Source: Agelas oroides (Eukaryota; Porifera; Demospongiae; Agelasida; Agelasidae). Taken from it: 64,000 nucleotides of DNA. Made by a program: the position numbers and the translations under genes. A model generated the notes under the pieces. The model did no database searches, was not told the origin of the DNA, and worked only from the letters and a program-made list of their open reading frames with translations. The DNA lies in contig OX422192.1 in assembly GCA_949130485.1 (NCBI GenBank), forward strand, positions 3,852,085-3,916,084, read 5' to 3'. The stretch's first letter is position 1; each line of letters opens with the position of its first letter. Below, one piece after another: positions 18,439-30,387 of the stretch.

Positions 18439-18790
18439 CCGTAGATCGGGAAATTTTCACATTAAAAATAATTCGCGTAAAAACTTTATGCGTTGATAAA
18501 TTTTCTCGGTTCGTTCGATCCGCGAAATTTTATTAAAGGTTGACGGTTACATAATGGGCGAGAGCCTGGAGCGTTCTTAGCGTTTAGTCTACTACCAGGT
18601 ATCAGGAAAGCCAGCTACTGCTTGTTGTAACGCTGTGGCTGTCAGGAGTAGTCGTCAATCGGACGTTTACCCCGGGAGGTGTGGACGTACGCGCATGCTT
18701 GCGCACGGTTATTCATTGATCATCGCTGCATAAATGTTTTTATTTGCATGTTAAATTTTCATTTTAACAGCGAAATTTCCCGATCTACGG
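18439..18790. mobile_element. TA-flanked inverted-repeat element present only in block 1
   Basis: It starts CCGTAGATCGGGAAATTT and ends AAATTTCCCGATCTACGG, flanked by TA on both sides. The matching place in block 2 (about 41,513) has the uninterrupted site ATAATATAGTGGGG. This fits a Tc1/mariner-type non-autonomous insertion into block 1 after the block duplication. Precise loss from block 2 is less likely. Confidence 0.8.
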
Positions 18791-19419
18791 TATGGTGGGG
18801 CGGGGGATGGCGACAATCGATTGATTGCTGACTATATCTCTGGTTTTTGAACAGCTACCAACATGGACTGTCAGGAAGAGAGACTGTATGCCTAAAACAT
18901 ATCACAATACTGTTTGACATACGGTGCAGCTGTTATACAATGTAAATGTTTATATGTTTCGCCTATCAAGAAACCATAGAAATGATGCATACTACACTAC
19001 AAAAATTTCACACTGTTTTTTGAAGATGGGTCACACCATATAATGACTGCAGAACAAAAACGGAACATGAGACACTCACCCTGAGCTCGGAGTACCCTTG
19101 CAGCAAGAGACTTGATGTTGGCTGGTAAGTTGGCGTTAGCAGGTAGGTTCTTCTGCAGGGTGGAGAGGAGGGTCTGGGCATTCTTGAGGTTGCTTGCCAC
19201 ACTCAGGAGGTTGAGAGAGTTTGAGAGCAACTGAGAGCCACTGCTATCACCAGAACCTGCAGCAAGAACAGAGAGAAAGATGGCAGTTCAGTACAAACTG
19301 AGGCTTTCCTTCAGCATGGTTCCAGTCTAACTTGAAATCAGAAAACTTCTTGCCAACATTTTGACTCAATGTTTCAGTTGTTTGCCATAAGGCAAGAGTG
19401 AAAAGATTTATACATATAC

Positions 19420-19780
19420 TAGCCTCGTCCTACGTCATGGACCGGAAATGGTGGACTCAGTTTCGTAATGATGGCAACGTGCCCACGCAATATGCGGCCA
19501 GTACAGCAAGTGATTAAACAGTAAAGTTTGCCTAGATGTGTTGCCAACAGTTTTGAACTTCGCAAGTACAATGTTCTAAGTCACTAACAAATGATGTGTA
19601 GACATAAGTAGAAGGTGTTTTGCATATTGCGTGGGCACGTTGCCATCATTATGAAACCAACTCGGTTAATACATTATGTACTAACCGAGTCCACCATTTC
19701 CGGTTCGTGATGTGCACGTAGTAATGGTACCAGGCCTTCTCCCAATTTTTCTCGACAGCTGCAGAATGAAATCTGGGAGT
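19420..19780. mobile_element. TAGCCTCG-family element cut by the duplication junction
   Basis: It starts TAGCCTCGTCC. Its interior folds on itself (GATGGCAACGTGCCCACGCA with its reverse complement near 19,633). It matches the complete block 2 element at 42,164-42,536 as far as CTGGGAGT, then stops where block 2 continues GGCCTGGGAACAAGGCTA. Its right end is therefore missing and coding sequence of gene A2 follows. Confidence 0.75.
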
Positions 19781-20201
19781 AGAAAGTGATGATGAAGAAT
19801 GTGAGTGCTACCTACATAAAACATGTACACAGATGGTCATTCATACTTGCACAATAGGTCAAGTAATAATATAGCATAGGGTGGGAATATGTGCTAGCAT
19901 ATGAATGCAGTACCCTTACAATGTAGCTAAACTCTGCCAACACTGAGTGCTCTAGACGTTGTCAATAGTCATAAGTGCAAGTCTACTTGATCAAAGTCTT
20001 ACCTATTTCACAGGTTATCCTCCGTTTCAGAAACAAATATCTAGCATTCGCCCACTACTAACCCTGCATCATGTCCCAAATGTTGCGCCCCAAGATGCAG
20101 GTGATGGGGAAGACATAGTACCTGAACATAAACAAGGTGAAATGATGGCAAATGTAATTTTGTTGTACTTTTCAATAATACTGTAGCAGGGTCACTAGCT
20201 A

Positions 20202-20908
20202 CCGTATTTATTCGATTCTATGTATGATCCAATTTAACGTGAGAAATTCAACCCTAGGATTTAATTATTGTGAATCTAATTCTACGTAAGCCGGAGTCTT
20301 AATTTATGTACGATAATCCAATTTAGCGTAAGCTAATGACTGAAGCCAACCTCCGGCCTTCGTGGCCAACCAGTCTCACAACATGTACTGTCTTCATAAA
20401 TCGGGCAAGGTCTGTACACAATTCCAGGAAAAACAGCTATACATTTTATCTTCCTACGCTTGGTGCAACCTACATCGGTCACAGTTCAACGAGGCATGTA
20501 CACAGTTTGATTTGTACACTTACCTCAGTAGCGAAGGACGCTTAGGACGCTTGGTACTGCCTTTATCAGTTCAGAGTTTGACGGGCTATGCACGCAATGC
20601 GAGGAAAAATAACCTAAGTATGCACTTTGGTAGCTTAGTATGGACTCCAAACCCTACGTCAAACCAGCCATAGACTTATAAGACTTACACCTTCGCGATT
20701 CTGTACAGAATTCTAGGAAAAACCAGCTATACACTTACCTAGCTTGCAAGAACAGGCCTTCGCCGTTTTATGTACTGTGATTCTTATGCAACGTAAGATC
20801 TAATTTTACATAAGAAATTCAATTATAGGAATTTATGATGAATCCAATCTAACGTAAGGTCGCAACCTAATTATTTTTTAAGCATACGTAGAATTCGAAT
20901 AATTACGG
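20202..20908. mobile_element. TA-flanked inverted-repeat element in A2 intron
   Basis: The left end is TA then CCGTATTTATTCGATTCTA; the right end is the imperfect reverse complement followed by TA. The interior repeats words such as ATCCAATTTAACGTGAG and CCAATCTAACGTAAG. It is about 707 bp with no transposase. Its right part is also bases 1-176 of the window. Confidence 0.65.
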
Positions 20909-20983
20909 TATGCCCAAAATTAGAGTCAGGATCTATGGAATGAGGCTATACCCATCAATATGCGTTTAAAAATTATCTTTCAG

Positions 20984-21942
20984 GAAAGATCATCTGGTGT
21001 AGACGAGTTGCTGTTGTAGTAGTACTGACAACACTCGTGGCCACTGTAATAGGATTCACTTTAACCAGCAGGGTAGAGAATGCTGTCAACACAAGCCTGA
21101 TTACAACTGCATATGAAGGCACAACAACGGTAGTGCAAAGTATCAACCAGTTTTACATCAACTCAGTGCATGCCAGGGAAGATATTCGACACAAGGACAT
21201 ACCACAGAAAGTGCAGTTTATCCTAGCAGATATGGGGTGCAGCAACTTGCCACTTCTCAACATAACTATTGAAACAAATGGCACAATGGTGGAGAACCAA
21301 ACTGGACTTTACCTCATGCATGACTCACACATCAGTTTTAACATTTGTGCCACTGCAAATGACAGCTCTCCAGAGCGTGGTGAAGTGTTCATACTTAGTA
21401 ACCTCACAGAGGCTCGTTTTTTCGATCCACAGAGGGACAATGAACATGTGTGTTTCAAAAGCTATGCAATTGGTTACAGCCAAGACAAGCAGCACCCATG
21501 GATATGCACACCAGTTGATTGCCATATAAATGACGATGGCTACTACAGTGTGGTCTTCCTTGACCCCAGCTACCCAGTGCAGTACAGATACACATCAAAC
21601 ATCTTACGCAAGTACATAGACCTTTCTTCATTACAATCAAGCTGGAACTGCACAGTGTACGATGAAGATTACGACTGTTACCAAGAATGGCCATGGGTTG
21701 CCAAAGAAACATGCCTTATTGCTAGGGTTGGGAGCAACAACAATCTTGCCTCCAGCGGTGTAGTGTTGGACGATCAAAAATACTTCATACATATTATAGT
21801 GGACTTAAGTGTTCAGTTAGGGGTTCTGATTTTGGGATATATCTTAAGTGGCTTTTCATTACTAATTCTTATTTTTAGTGTGGTATCTTGTTGTTTGGGA
21901 TACAACAAACAACTTAGAAAAATTAAAAATATAGTTGTGTGA
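20984..21942 (+). CDS. Terminal exon of A2: first span, ectodomain, second span
   Basis: This is the intact A-type form. It has a first span VVVLTTLVATVIGFTL, an ectodomain with conserved blocks shared with B (YEGTT, MGCSNLPLL, NICATANDSSPERGEVFIL, CTPVDCHINDDGYYSVVF, ETCLIARV), a second span (LGYILSGFSLLILIFSVVSC) and tail NKQLRKIKNIVV. Compared with A1, most differences in the ectodomain are single substitutions such as FTSF to FKSY. Confidence 0.75.
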
Positions 21943-22354
21943 CTTAAACCTTTTAACAATAATTACAACAGCTGTTTTTTTATTATAATTGTTTGTGCAG
22001 AATTAATATTCTGTAATGCACACTATAATCATGTTTCTGATTTGGTATCATTTTTTTTTTTTTTTTGGCGATTAAGTATTGGTGATTATAATACTGAACA
22101 AACACTTTATTCTTTATGTAACTGGGGAGGTCACGCAACATTCACATCATAGTTTAGTTTACTGCATCTTACTGAAAAGGGTAATACTAAAAGATTAGAA
22201 TTTTTGAGGGTGATTTCAATATTGACTATTGACTCAAGTCCACTGCAATAACTAAGTATAATTGTGACATAGGATAGATCCAAAACTGCCTTTTGTGTAT
22301 GATCACTTGGCTTTTATTATCGTTCATATACAACACTAGTAATTATCCAGCAAT

Positions 22355-24708
22355 GTATGAACAATCAACGAACCACATCTCCCTTATAAAACAGGCCTAG
22401 ATGTTATGCAAAGTCACCCGCTGCGCAGGACGCGTTTCGGCCAATACCAGGCCTCATCAGCTGCGCTGGGGTGACCGGGAGATGGGGACTGCTATCTCAT
22501 GCACAGAATGCAGTCAGGTGGCTGGCCTTATTCAAAAGTCGGTAGAGACTCCTCGAAAGCACCGTCTCTTCGTGCAGCTGTTCTTCGTGCAGCTGTCTTT
22601 CGTTCGAAGGTCTTACGTAGCGATTGATCGTCACGTGTTATTTTGCGTGCGCGCGCGCGCATACAGAGGCACTGGAGGTACCGGAAGTATTGTTAATAAG
22701 GCACAAGGCAAACAGTGTAAGGCAAACAGTGCGTGTTTAAAGGCTGTGTGTGCATAAATGTGCCAAGCCAAGTAAACTGCATGTTCAGGCTGCGTTAAAC
22801 AGTAGCTATGGCAATGCATTCAGTAATAATGTTTTTCAGGCACCTCCCGTACTTCTGTAAAGTCCTGGGGTAGCGATGCACAAAGGTCTTGTAGGTGCTA
22901 CAGAGTTTTTGGTATACGTATCCCTGTCTAAGTAATCTGGTTGTGAGTAGTTTAGATCTGTAAACAAAATCTTGGTAATTACAACATATCCTCAAATATC
23001 GAACTAACTGTGAAATTACTACTCCGTATGCTGGTTTTGAGGGTATGTTGCTATCCATGTGTGGAAAATTGACTATTGAAAAGTTGAAGGCATCCCTCTT
23101 ATCATACAAGTCTGTGCAAAACTTACCATTCAGGACATTAATGTTAAGATCCAGGTAGGAACAGCTGTCATGGCTCTCTGTAGTTTTCTTAAGCTCTAAT
23201 TCTGGGGGGTAAATTTGGCCTATGCATGCTTGAAAATCAGGGTTGTTAAGTGTAAGCAAGTCATCAATATATCTGCAAGTATTACTAAATTTAGCTGCTA
23301 CAGAGAGGTCAGTCCGGATTAGGGATTTCATAAACTCAAATTCATAGGAGAAAAGAAATAGATCCGCAACTAATGGAGCACAATCAGTACCCATAGGGAT
23401 GCCAATTGTTTGTTGGTAGACAGCTGATCCTATCTGGATGTATATGTTATCTATCAAGAAATTGAACATCTCAACTAACTGGTTCACCGTTAAGTTACGG
23501 GTATTAGCTACTCCAGTAAGCATAATCTTTTCCTAAGGCCATGTGGGAGGCATCTCTAGTATTGTATGCATTTCTAATTAACTCTTCCATGCGTGTTTTG
23601 AGCTGACTATGGGGGATGTTAGTATAGAGTGTACTGAAATCAAAGCTATCCAATGCTCTTGTGTGTCTCAACTTTTCTAGGGTGTTAGTCACTTCAGTGG
23701 AGTTGTTAATGACCCAAAAACAGTTTACCCCGGTTCTTCTTTCTATACCATTGCAATATTCCTTGTAATGTTTAAGTATCAGCTGGAGACAGTGGGTAAG
23801 CAGCTTAGATAAAGATTTGGTTGTGCAGGAGGCAGAAGCTGCTATAAAGCGATGTCCATAGGGATTTTTGTGTAGTTTAGGCATCCAGTAAAAACCAGGC
23901 AATCTCTTCATGTCTTCTGCTACTTTAACCTTCGTGCTATGCATGTATGCTAAATGTTTTTGTACAATCTGGTCTACAGAATCCCTACAGTGGACATATG
24001 TAGATGCTTTCCCACTCTTTCCAGCTAGTTCGTTTCTAATCACCTCAGTGTAGTATTTCTTACAGACTATGATTATGTTATTGCTAGCTTTATCTGCAGG
24101 TACCAGGACATATTCGTTGTGGAGTTCCCGGAGGGCTGTCCTACACCTAGTGTCTTTCAAAACTTGTCTTTTTCTTGTTTTATGTCCCCGAGACTCGAGA
24201 CGTTTGATGTTCTTTTCAATAAGGAGTTTCACCGTGCCCGCCCACTCATTGAGTGTGCACGGGTCTACTCCCTCTCTAGAAGCCCATGTATTTCTATAAT
24301 CGTGTACTCCCTCCATGCACAGTTTCAGACACAGATCCCAGTTGATATTATTTTGCTCTCTAAAATTAGGGCCTTTTTTAATGAGGTGTCTAAGTTTCCT
24401 ATTGGTTATGATGCTGAGGTCACCGGTGACCACATGGCCTAAAGGCTGGTAAAGAAAGGCAGATGAACTGCATTTGCAGGTTGTGCAGTCGTTGCTGGAT
24501 AGGTTAATGCTCTCTGTAACTTTTTTAAAGTTGAAGACTGAGGGTCCTATAGTCTTGGTATATTTGTAAGAAACCGTTGGGGGTTCGTTATGCTCAAAAA
24601 ACACTGGGATTGTGTCCTTAACTTGCCTGGAACGGAGTATCCCGCTTAAGTTGATCATTTCAATGCCTTTGTTATGGAATTTTACTTTCAAGAAATGCTT
24701 ACGGATAC
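22355..24708 (-). mobile_element. Penelope-like retroelement inserted only in block 2
   Basis: The minus strand encodes a Penelope-type reverse transcriptase with a KLHKNP box, DFSTLYTNIPH, GIPMGTDCAPLVADLF and a YIDD catalytic motif. No GIY-YIG endonuclease is visible. A hammerhead ribozyme motif lies near its 3' end. It is broken, with about one or two breaks, and its 5' end appears truncated at the CA array. Block 1 lacks it (compare about 1,595), so it is younger than the block duplication. This is a fossil copy. Confidence 0.8.
22413..22475 (-). ncRNA. Hammerhead ribozyme motif (Penelope-type, copy 1)
   Basis: The minus strand reads stem I GUCACCC-CA-GCGCAG, core CUGAUGAG, stem II GGCC / GGCC around a UGGUAUU loop, core GAAAC, a minimal stem III, cleavage triplet GUC, then CUGCGC-AGC-GGGUGAC closing stem I. 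Both halves of stem I pair fully on either side of an internal loop. Hammerheads with very short stem III are known from Penelope-like elements, which matches the reverse transcriptase on the same strand. The motif is seen directly; activity is inferred. Confidence 0.85.
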
Positions 24709-24712
24709 ATGC

Positions 24713-24811
24713 ACACACACGGACACCATGACACACAACACACACACACACACACACACACACCATGACACACACACACACACCTTGACACACAAACACA
24801 CACACACACAA
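24713..24811. repeat. CA-rich microsatellite, block 2
   Basis: This is the same interrupted CA array as 1,611-1,712 in block 1. It borders the Penelope insertion. Confidence 0.9.
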
Positions 24812-25162
24812 TAAAAATAATAATAATAGGTTAGGTTTCAGAACCAGAATGGTCTATCCTGTATATACAACAGGGGGAAAATGTGCATGCTTAATGTATT
24901 CAATGACTGCTGTATACTAGAGTTGTGGAAATTTGAGCAAGGTCCTGCATGTTGCAGCATCTCAGTTCTTAAGTTTCATACCTGGATACTTGCAATAGGA
25001 TACCTGTGCACGCAACAAATTGCCCAATTATACCTAGAAATCTCACGGGCAGTTCATTGACTCCTACATGCCCTACTGGTCCCAATAATTTACTACTTCC
25101 ATAGAATTACTTATTATACCACATGCTGGCAGTTTAGCAACACTTATAATTTATACAATCAT

Positions 25163-26117
25163 GTTCAGGTGAATGTTTTCAATTCAAGTCAGTACCAATG
25201 CCCTGTCCAACAGCAGCATGAGTCTGTATGCTGACGATCTTCTCTTGTACAGGACTATCCAATCCCCTTCTGACTACCAAACCTTGCAAGCAGAAATCAA
25301 TGCACTATCTGATTGGATCTCAGCCCACAAGCTACAGTTGAACTGTGATAAGTGTAAGTGCATGCTTGTGACTCGTAAGAGGGACTCCACCATGCCAACT
25401 GTGTTACTAATCAGTGGCCAACCCCTAGAGAGAGTGTATTCCTACAAGTACCTTGGAATCCTGTTAACATCTGATCTGTCCTGGTCTGCACACATATCTA
25501 CAATTTGTTCTAAAGCCCGACAGCAAATTGGTATGCTCTACCACAAATTTTACAGATACTCTGATGTGGACACTCTAAAGCAACTATGTGTGGCATTTAT
25601 CCGCCCCCATCTTGAATATGCAACTGCTGTTTGGGACCTGTCTAAGGACAAACAAGAACTTGAATCAGTACAACGTTTCGCATGTAGGGTCTGTACCAAA
25701 AGTTGGGATGATGCTTACTGTGATATGCTGCATACCTTGAACATACCCCTACTCTCTGAAAGGAGGAAACTACTCAAAATGTGTCATCTCTACAAAATTA
25801 TTCATGGGTTTGTTGACTTTCCTAATGCACCATTACTGTATAAGCCTTCACAAGATACACACATCCTCTCACACTCCTTCAACCTCAGACTCGCACAAAC
25901 TCTTACTACTTTTCCTTTTTTTCACATGCTGTACGTAGCAATTTGGAATAGTTTATCTTACTCCATTGTTTCATCACCTAATATTAGTATGTTTAAGAAA
26001 AGTTTTGTTAACTGTAACCTATCTTTATAACCTGGGTACATTATACTATTAGCCTTTGCTATTTTATGTATCCATTGCACAAGTTGCATAAAGTTTTCAT
26101 AGAAAAAAAAAAAATAA
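25163..26117 (+). mobile_element. 5'-truncated LINE, copy in unit A2
   Basis: This is the same insertion as at 2,065-3,022. Here the reading frame runs unbroken for 285 residues from the region before YADD to FKKSFVNCNLSL and a stop, followed by the 3' untranslated region and an A-rich tail at 26,102-26,120. It is the better-preserved of the two copies. Confidence 0.85.
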
Positions 26118-26443
26118 AAAATTACTGAACAAAATTCACATGTAGGCATGCCTCACAGACTCTTTTGAGTATGCAAGTTTCAAATGAACTGCCTGGCATT
26201 TCTTTGTTATCTTTTTAGCAAACCAAATGCTTGTTGCAATTGGGTTAGCCCACTATGATTCTAAGGCCTTGAATTGTGACACATCAAATGCTGTCATAGG
26301 TATGAATAATTATTTTACCAAAAGCAAAACTAACAACATGGGGGAATGTTTGAGAAGTATGGTGTACAATCTGTCACGTTAACAACAACAGCAACAACAT
26401 GTATAAAATAGTATAAAGTGGATAATGTGTGTTGTGTGGTAAG

Positions 26444-28402
26444 TCACTGGTCCATTCGAGGCTTCTTTGGTGAAGGATTGGAGTCACCATCTGCTGCAGG
26501 ACGTTTCACCCCCTCCTGAGGAAGTGCAGGATTCTCAGAAGAGACAGTATCACCACCACCTATGAATACACACAGCACATACATGTTATGAATACTATAG
26601 CCTTTCAACCCAAAGCTAACCACCCACCAGTTCTGATGTATTTGAGAGATAACCTGGAAGCTAACCACCCACCAGTCCTGATGGATTTGAGAGACACCCA
26701 CTAAGAGTAACCTTGCTTGCCTTGAGTACCCTCCTGTAAGTCAAACACTCGAAGCCAGATGGCTCGCCTCCCAGGATCACTTGGAAATCAATGAAAGGAG
26801 GCGTTAGGATCCTTGGACTGGCTGTTGCCACACACTAGGCACGATTTACCGGTCATAGTAGCTGTAACTCAACCTAAAGCAAACCAATCACCACTTCAGA
26901 TGCATCGGTTCAAACCTTGTCATGATGAGTGGAGTACCACCCACCACCTCTATGCTACCTGCGAGCAGACTGGCCTATCTGCCACGCCTGAGAACACACT
27001 CTGTGTTCATGAGTAGCCTTGCTTGCCTAGCTCTTGCACAGGTGCTCACACTCATGTAAGCCACTTGTGTGTGTACTTGCCTTCATGCGCACTGCTACGT
27101 ACTATCACTTGGCACACGTGACTGAGACAGACACAGTCGAATCATGTTTTCTGAGCTATCTCAGGCTCACTCCAACTACCAAGTGATGGGCTAAACTTGA
27201 GCCTTGATGATGTGACTATGAAATGAATGCCTTTGTGATGCAAATACTCTCCCACTTTCCAAAATACCACAGCCCTGACCATACACACTGGCATGTTATT
27301 CATAGAGCAACACTATCCCATAAGTAGCATTGTTTGATACCTGATACCAGCATTTTGTTTAAATAGCAGCAGCCTGTTAGGGCCTGTCCCAGGGACTTTC
27401 CTTGGCAGGGTAACCAACTTTATCACTATCTTGGGAAAGTTATCACAATGCCAAGTCACCAGTCAGTAGGCAGTACTAAGGGTTGCTTACATACTGTGTA
27501 GTACACACAACATCTCTGAGATTGGGAAAACACAGCAAAATATTAAGACTGTACTGTAGATCAAATTTTTACTCTGGTGCTTGACAGTTTCACAATGTAG
27601 TGTGTACACATATTTGCATATTTTATTTTCACTGCTTCCCTCACTGACAGAAATAATTATTTAACAGTGAAAGTTTCTTGATCTACGGTAGGCACTAGAA
27701 ATTACCACTGATAAAGCACACATATGTACATGTACATAAACATACTTTTCAACATGTTTTCAGCACTAGCATCCTGGGTGAGTCCTTCCCCACTGTCAGT
27801 CGTAGACACCACCTCGGAATGAAGCAGGCTAGAGTTTAACCCATCTTGAGTGCTTGCTTTTGACACAGCTGGATTTGGAATGTTAAGATAGGAAGATACT
27901 TGGGTAAGTAGTTCTGGGGAGATTTGTGGTGTGATTGCTGTTGTCGGAGACAGGGAGTTCTCTCCTCCTGTTGCATTGTAGTGCTGTAGAAGAGAGTTTG
28001 CCGCCAGGAGTTCTGACGAAAGAGTTGTCGCTTGTGCCAAGAGGGAGGGACTGATCTGAGGTGACTGAGATGGCAGTGTTGCTATGGGTGCCGAAGACGA
28101 GGTAGGAGGAGGAGTGATACTTTCAGGCAAAGCTGAATCTGGAGCACTTTGTTGAGAAGAGCTACTAGAAAGAGAGCCCTGATCAGTGTTGGCAGATGTC
28201 GAATTACTTGAGTGATTGGTGTTTGCTAAGGGAATAGATGTAGGCGTGGGCTTTAATTGGGATGGAACAGTTCTAGGAGAAGGGTTGACTTGCTGCTGCT
28301 TTAGTTGCTGTTGTTGCAGTGCAGCGGCAAGGTTGCTTGTTAGGGGACTCCCCTTGGGGACGGTGGTCGCTGTGACAATAACACAAGGGACAGAAGTGGA
28401 TC
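26444..28402 (-). pseudogene. 3' exons of Ser/Thr/Pro/Gln-rich nuclear protein gene, partial copy a2
   Basis: Minus-strand exons are 28,402-27,746 and 26,559-26,444, matching copy a1. The terminal exon here keeps KRP and KKPRMDQ, so the predicted bipartite nuclear signal survives, unlike in a1. From about 26,990 onward the introns resemble the B-type copies more than a1 (for example GAACACACTCTGTGTTCATG), which suggests gene conversion between a and b copies. The upstream Leu-rich exon is absent. Confidence 0.6.
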
Positions 28403-28497
28403 CTATTACAGAAAAAGAATAAATAAAATTTACACTTTCATTTCAGATTACAGACTGATCAAATCTCTCTCACTATCTCTCTCACTATCTGGCAGGA

Positions 28498-28710
28498 GTT
28501 AAGTCTGCGGAGGAAAGCCTCTAGGGACTCCTTCTAACCTGACCATACACAGAGGATGTTGTCAATATAACACTTCCAGAGGGCCGATTGAAGGGGCTCA
28601 CTCTCAAGGAGCTGTCTCTCCAGGGAGTCCATGATGATGGATGGTGTAGGAGGGGGCCATCTTGGTGCCCATTGCCGTTCAGACTAGTACTGGGTAGTTT
28701 AATTATAGGC
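28498..28710 (-). mobile_element. Penelope-like element fossil, copy 2
   Basis: This is the block 2 equivalent of 5,440-5,650, with recognisable reverse transcriptase core pieces. It is broken. Confidence 0.5.
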
Positions 28711-30387
28711 TACAGATTCAAATTGTTAGTTTATTATAGTTTTAATTACTAAATCTAAAAAGGGTTAGTAGTACTTTCAGTTTTTAGTTAATAGTTAACA
28801 ACCATTTGTGGGTGATTTCAAATTAGTTTAGTGGTAACAGACAAAGGCAGCATCAATTCTAGTTTTATTTTTAATTACTTAAGTTTAAATTATGTTTTAC
28901 TAAAATGCATTTCAGTTTTGGTTTTAGTTAGCTACTAACTAAAACAACACTGCATGGTAAGCATGCACCATTATTTAGTCCCTCAATCTGAAGTGTCTTT
29001 CTAAACCACTGCAGTGATATCATGATCTAATAAGCTCCTTACAAAGAATCTTTTTAGAAGCGTCTTGCGGACTTCTGATAGCTCATGTGTCCACATTGGT
29101 GCAACTCAAAACATGACAACGTAACGCCAGTGTTTTTGCAGTGATATACTTTTGGTGAGTTAGCCCTCTCTGCTGTATGGCTTCTCAATTGATGGCAGTA
29201 ACTATGACATCCAATGGCTTCTCAGTAGCTCCTGCATAAATGGAAGAAGGTTCTCTGCTTACCAACTTCAAATTAGAAATTTTTTTGCCTGTATGAATGT
29301 TCCAGTTGTCATCAGGTCAAAGTAAAGAAGTGTGAACGAAGACCACATATTTTGTCATGCAGTAGTTTACTAAGAATAGAGGTCAAGGGTTGGTGAAAAT
29401 TACTCTCCCTGTCCTCTCATCACTGTGGTTCAGCCAAGAGGGACTTCCAGTCCTTGGTTTGAAGTGCTAATCTGTGGGTGTCATCAATGTGCAGAGCCTC
29501 CTTCACTAACAGCTCCTGTCCCCTGCTATGGTCTAGCACCACTGTCTCTCCCAGTGGATCAGGTGGTGGTTCCTCTACCACATGTTGCACTCAGGCAGAC
29601 CCTTCACTCATTGTTGACTAAGGTCAGGATACACTGACCCTGCAGCTGGGTAAACATGCAGTCTGATGTGATATATCATATTCCCTGCAGCTTTGGCCAG
29701 GTCTTCGCTGGAAAGACCAGACGAAGACTGGAGATGAGACTTATATGGGACACAAGAATGTCTGTATGTGTGTGGCTTCATGTGAGAAGGAGATGAGAGA
29801 TAATTTGCCTGGATTTAGCTATAGACTACTCTGATGTTGAAATTCTTGCAAACACACCGGGTGTCCTCACTCATTCCAGCCACGTAGGGTATCACTACCG
29901 ATAGCTCCTTGTCTTGCTCCTGTTCCTCATCATGGGCTGCTGGTAGCTATCTGCTGATTCCTGTGTGGGAAAGATGGAAGCATTTCTGATCTCATTACAG
30001 AGAACCATCTGTTCCTCAACTGCATACTGCATGTCAAATATTGTTGTGTCACCCTATGCTATCACCATAAAAACACTGGATAGCTAATTGTTGTGAATTG
30101 CAACATCATTTCTAGCAGGATGTGGCTGGACGGTGGGTGGGGATAGCTCTATTCCATTCCAACGTACATTTGCACCGGAATGTATATATATAGCTGTAGT
30201 GGACGCGCGCAGTCGACTTGAGTGCACTTGTGACACGGTGTACTTGTCTTGTAGTTGGCTACTAGTAAGTGATCAAAAGGTAGGACATTAATTGATATAG
30301 CTACTGTGATAAATAATAACCACTACAAAGCTCCCCCCCCCCCCCCCCCCATATGGTATTTATAGGCCAATTCGTAGTTTTTTTTTA

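Larger units (their letters stand above)
15852..19256 (-). pseudogene. 3' exons of Ser/Thr/Pro/Gln-rich nuclear protein gene, copy b1 (three exons)
   Basis: Minus-strand exons are 19,256-19,080; 17,628-16,969; 15,967-15,852. All joins are GT-AG and phase 1. The first encodes a helical, Leu/Asn-rich segment (LLSNSLNLLSVASNLKNAQ, then LAARVLRAQG). The second has a five-Gln run, QLKQQQVNPSP and a long Ser/Thr/Pro region with two SPxLL-like repeats (ISPSLLAQ, ISPELLTQ). The last ends in KRPAADDDSNPSPKKPRMDQ, a probable bipartite nuclear localisation signal. I infer a transcription or chromatin regulator but do not recognise the family. No upstream exon or start is present before the duplication junction at 19,780, so this copy is a 3' fragment unless fed by another promoter. 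Confidence 0.65.
19781..21942 (+). pseudogene. 3' part of A-type DED-membrane gene, copy A2 (5'-truncated by duplication)
   Basis: Three exon pieces are visible. The first is a 20-nt remnant 19,781-19,800 encoding ESDDEE, ending at a GTGAGT donor and equivalent to the acidic exon of the B gene. Next is 20,014-20,136 (YPPFQKQISSIRPLL, ending EHKQG), the counterpart of the B exon with LLRKQ. The last is 20,984-21,942, the terminal exon. All joins are phase 1. No DED exon precedes it, so it is either a truncated copy or an alternative 3' module reached by splicing from B1 upstream, which the shared phase would allow. The terminal exon is fully open, with both membrane spans and eight ectodomain cysteines. 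Confidence 0.65.
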
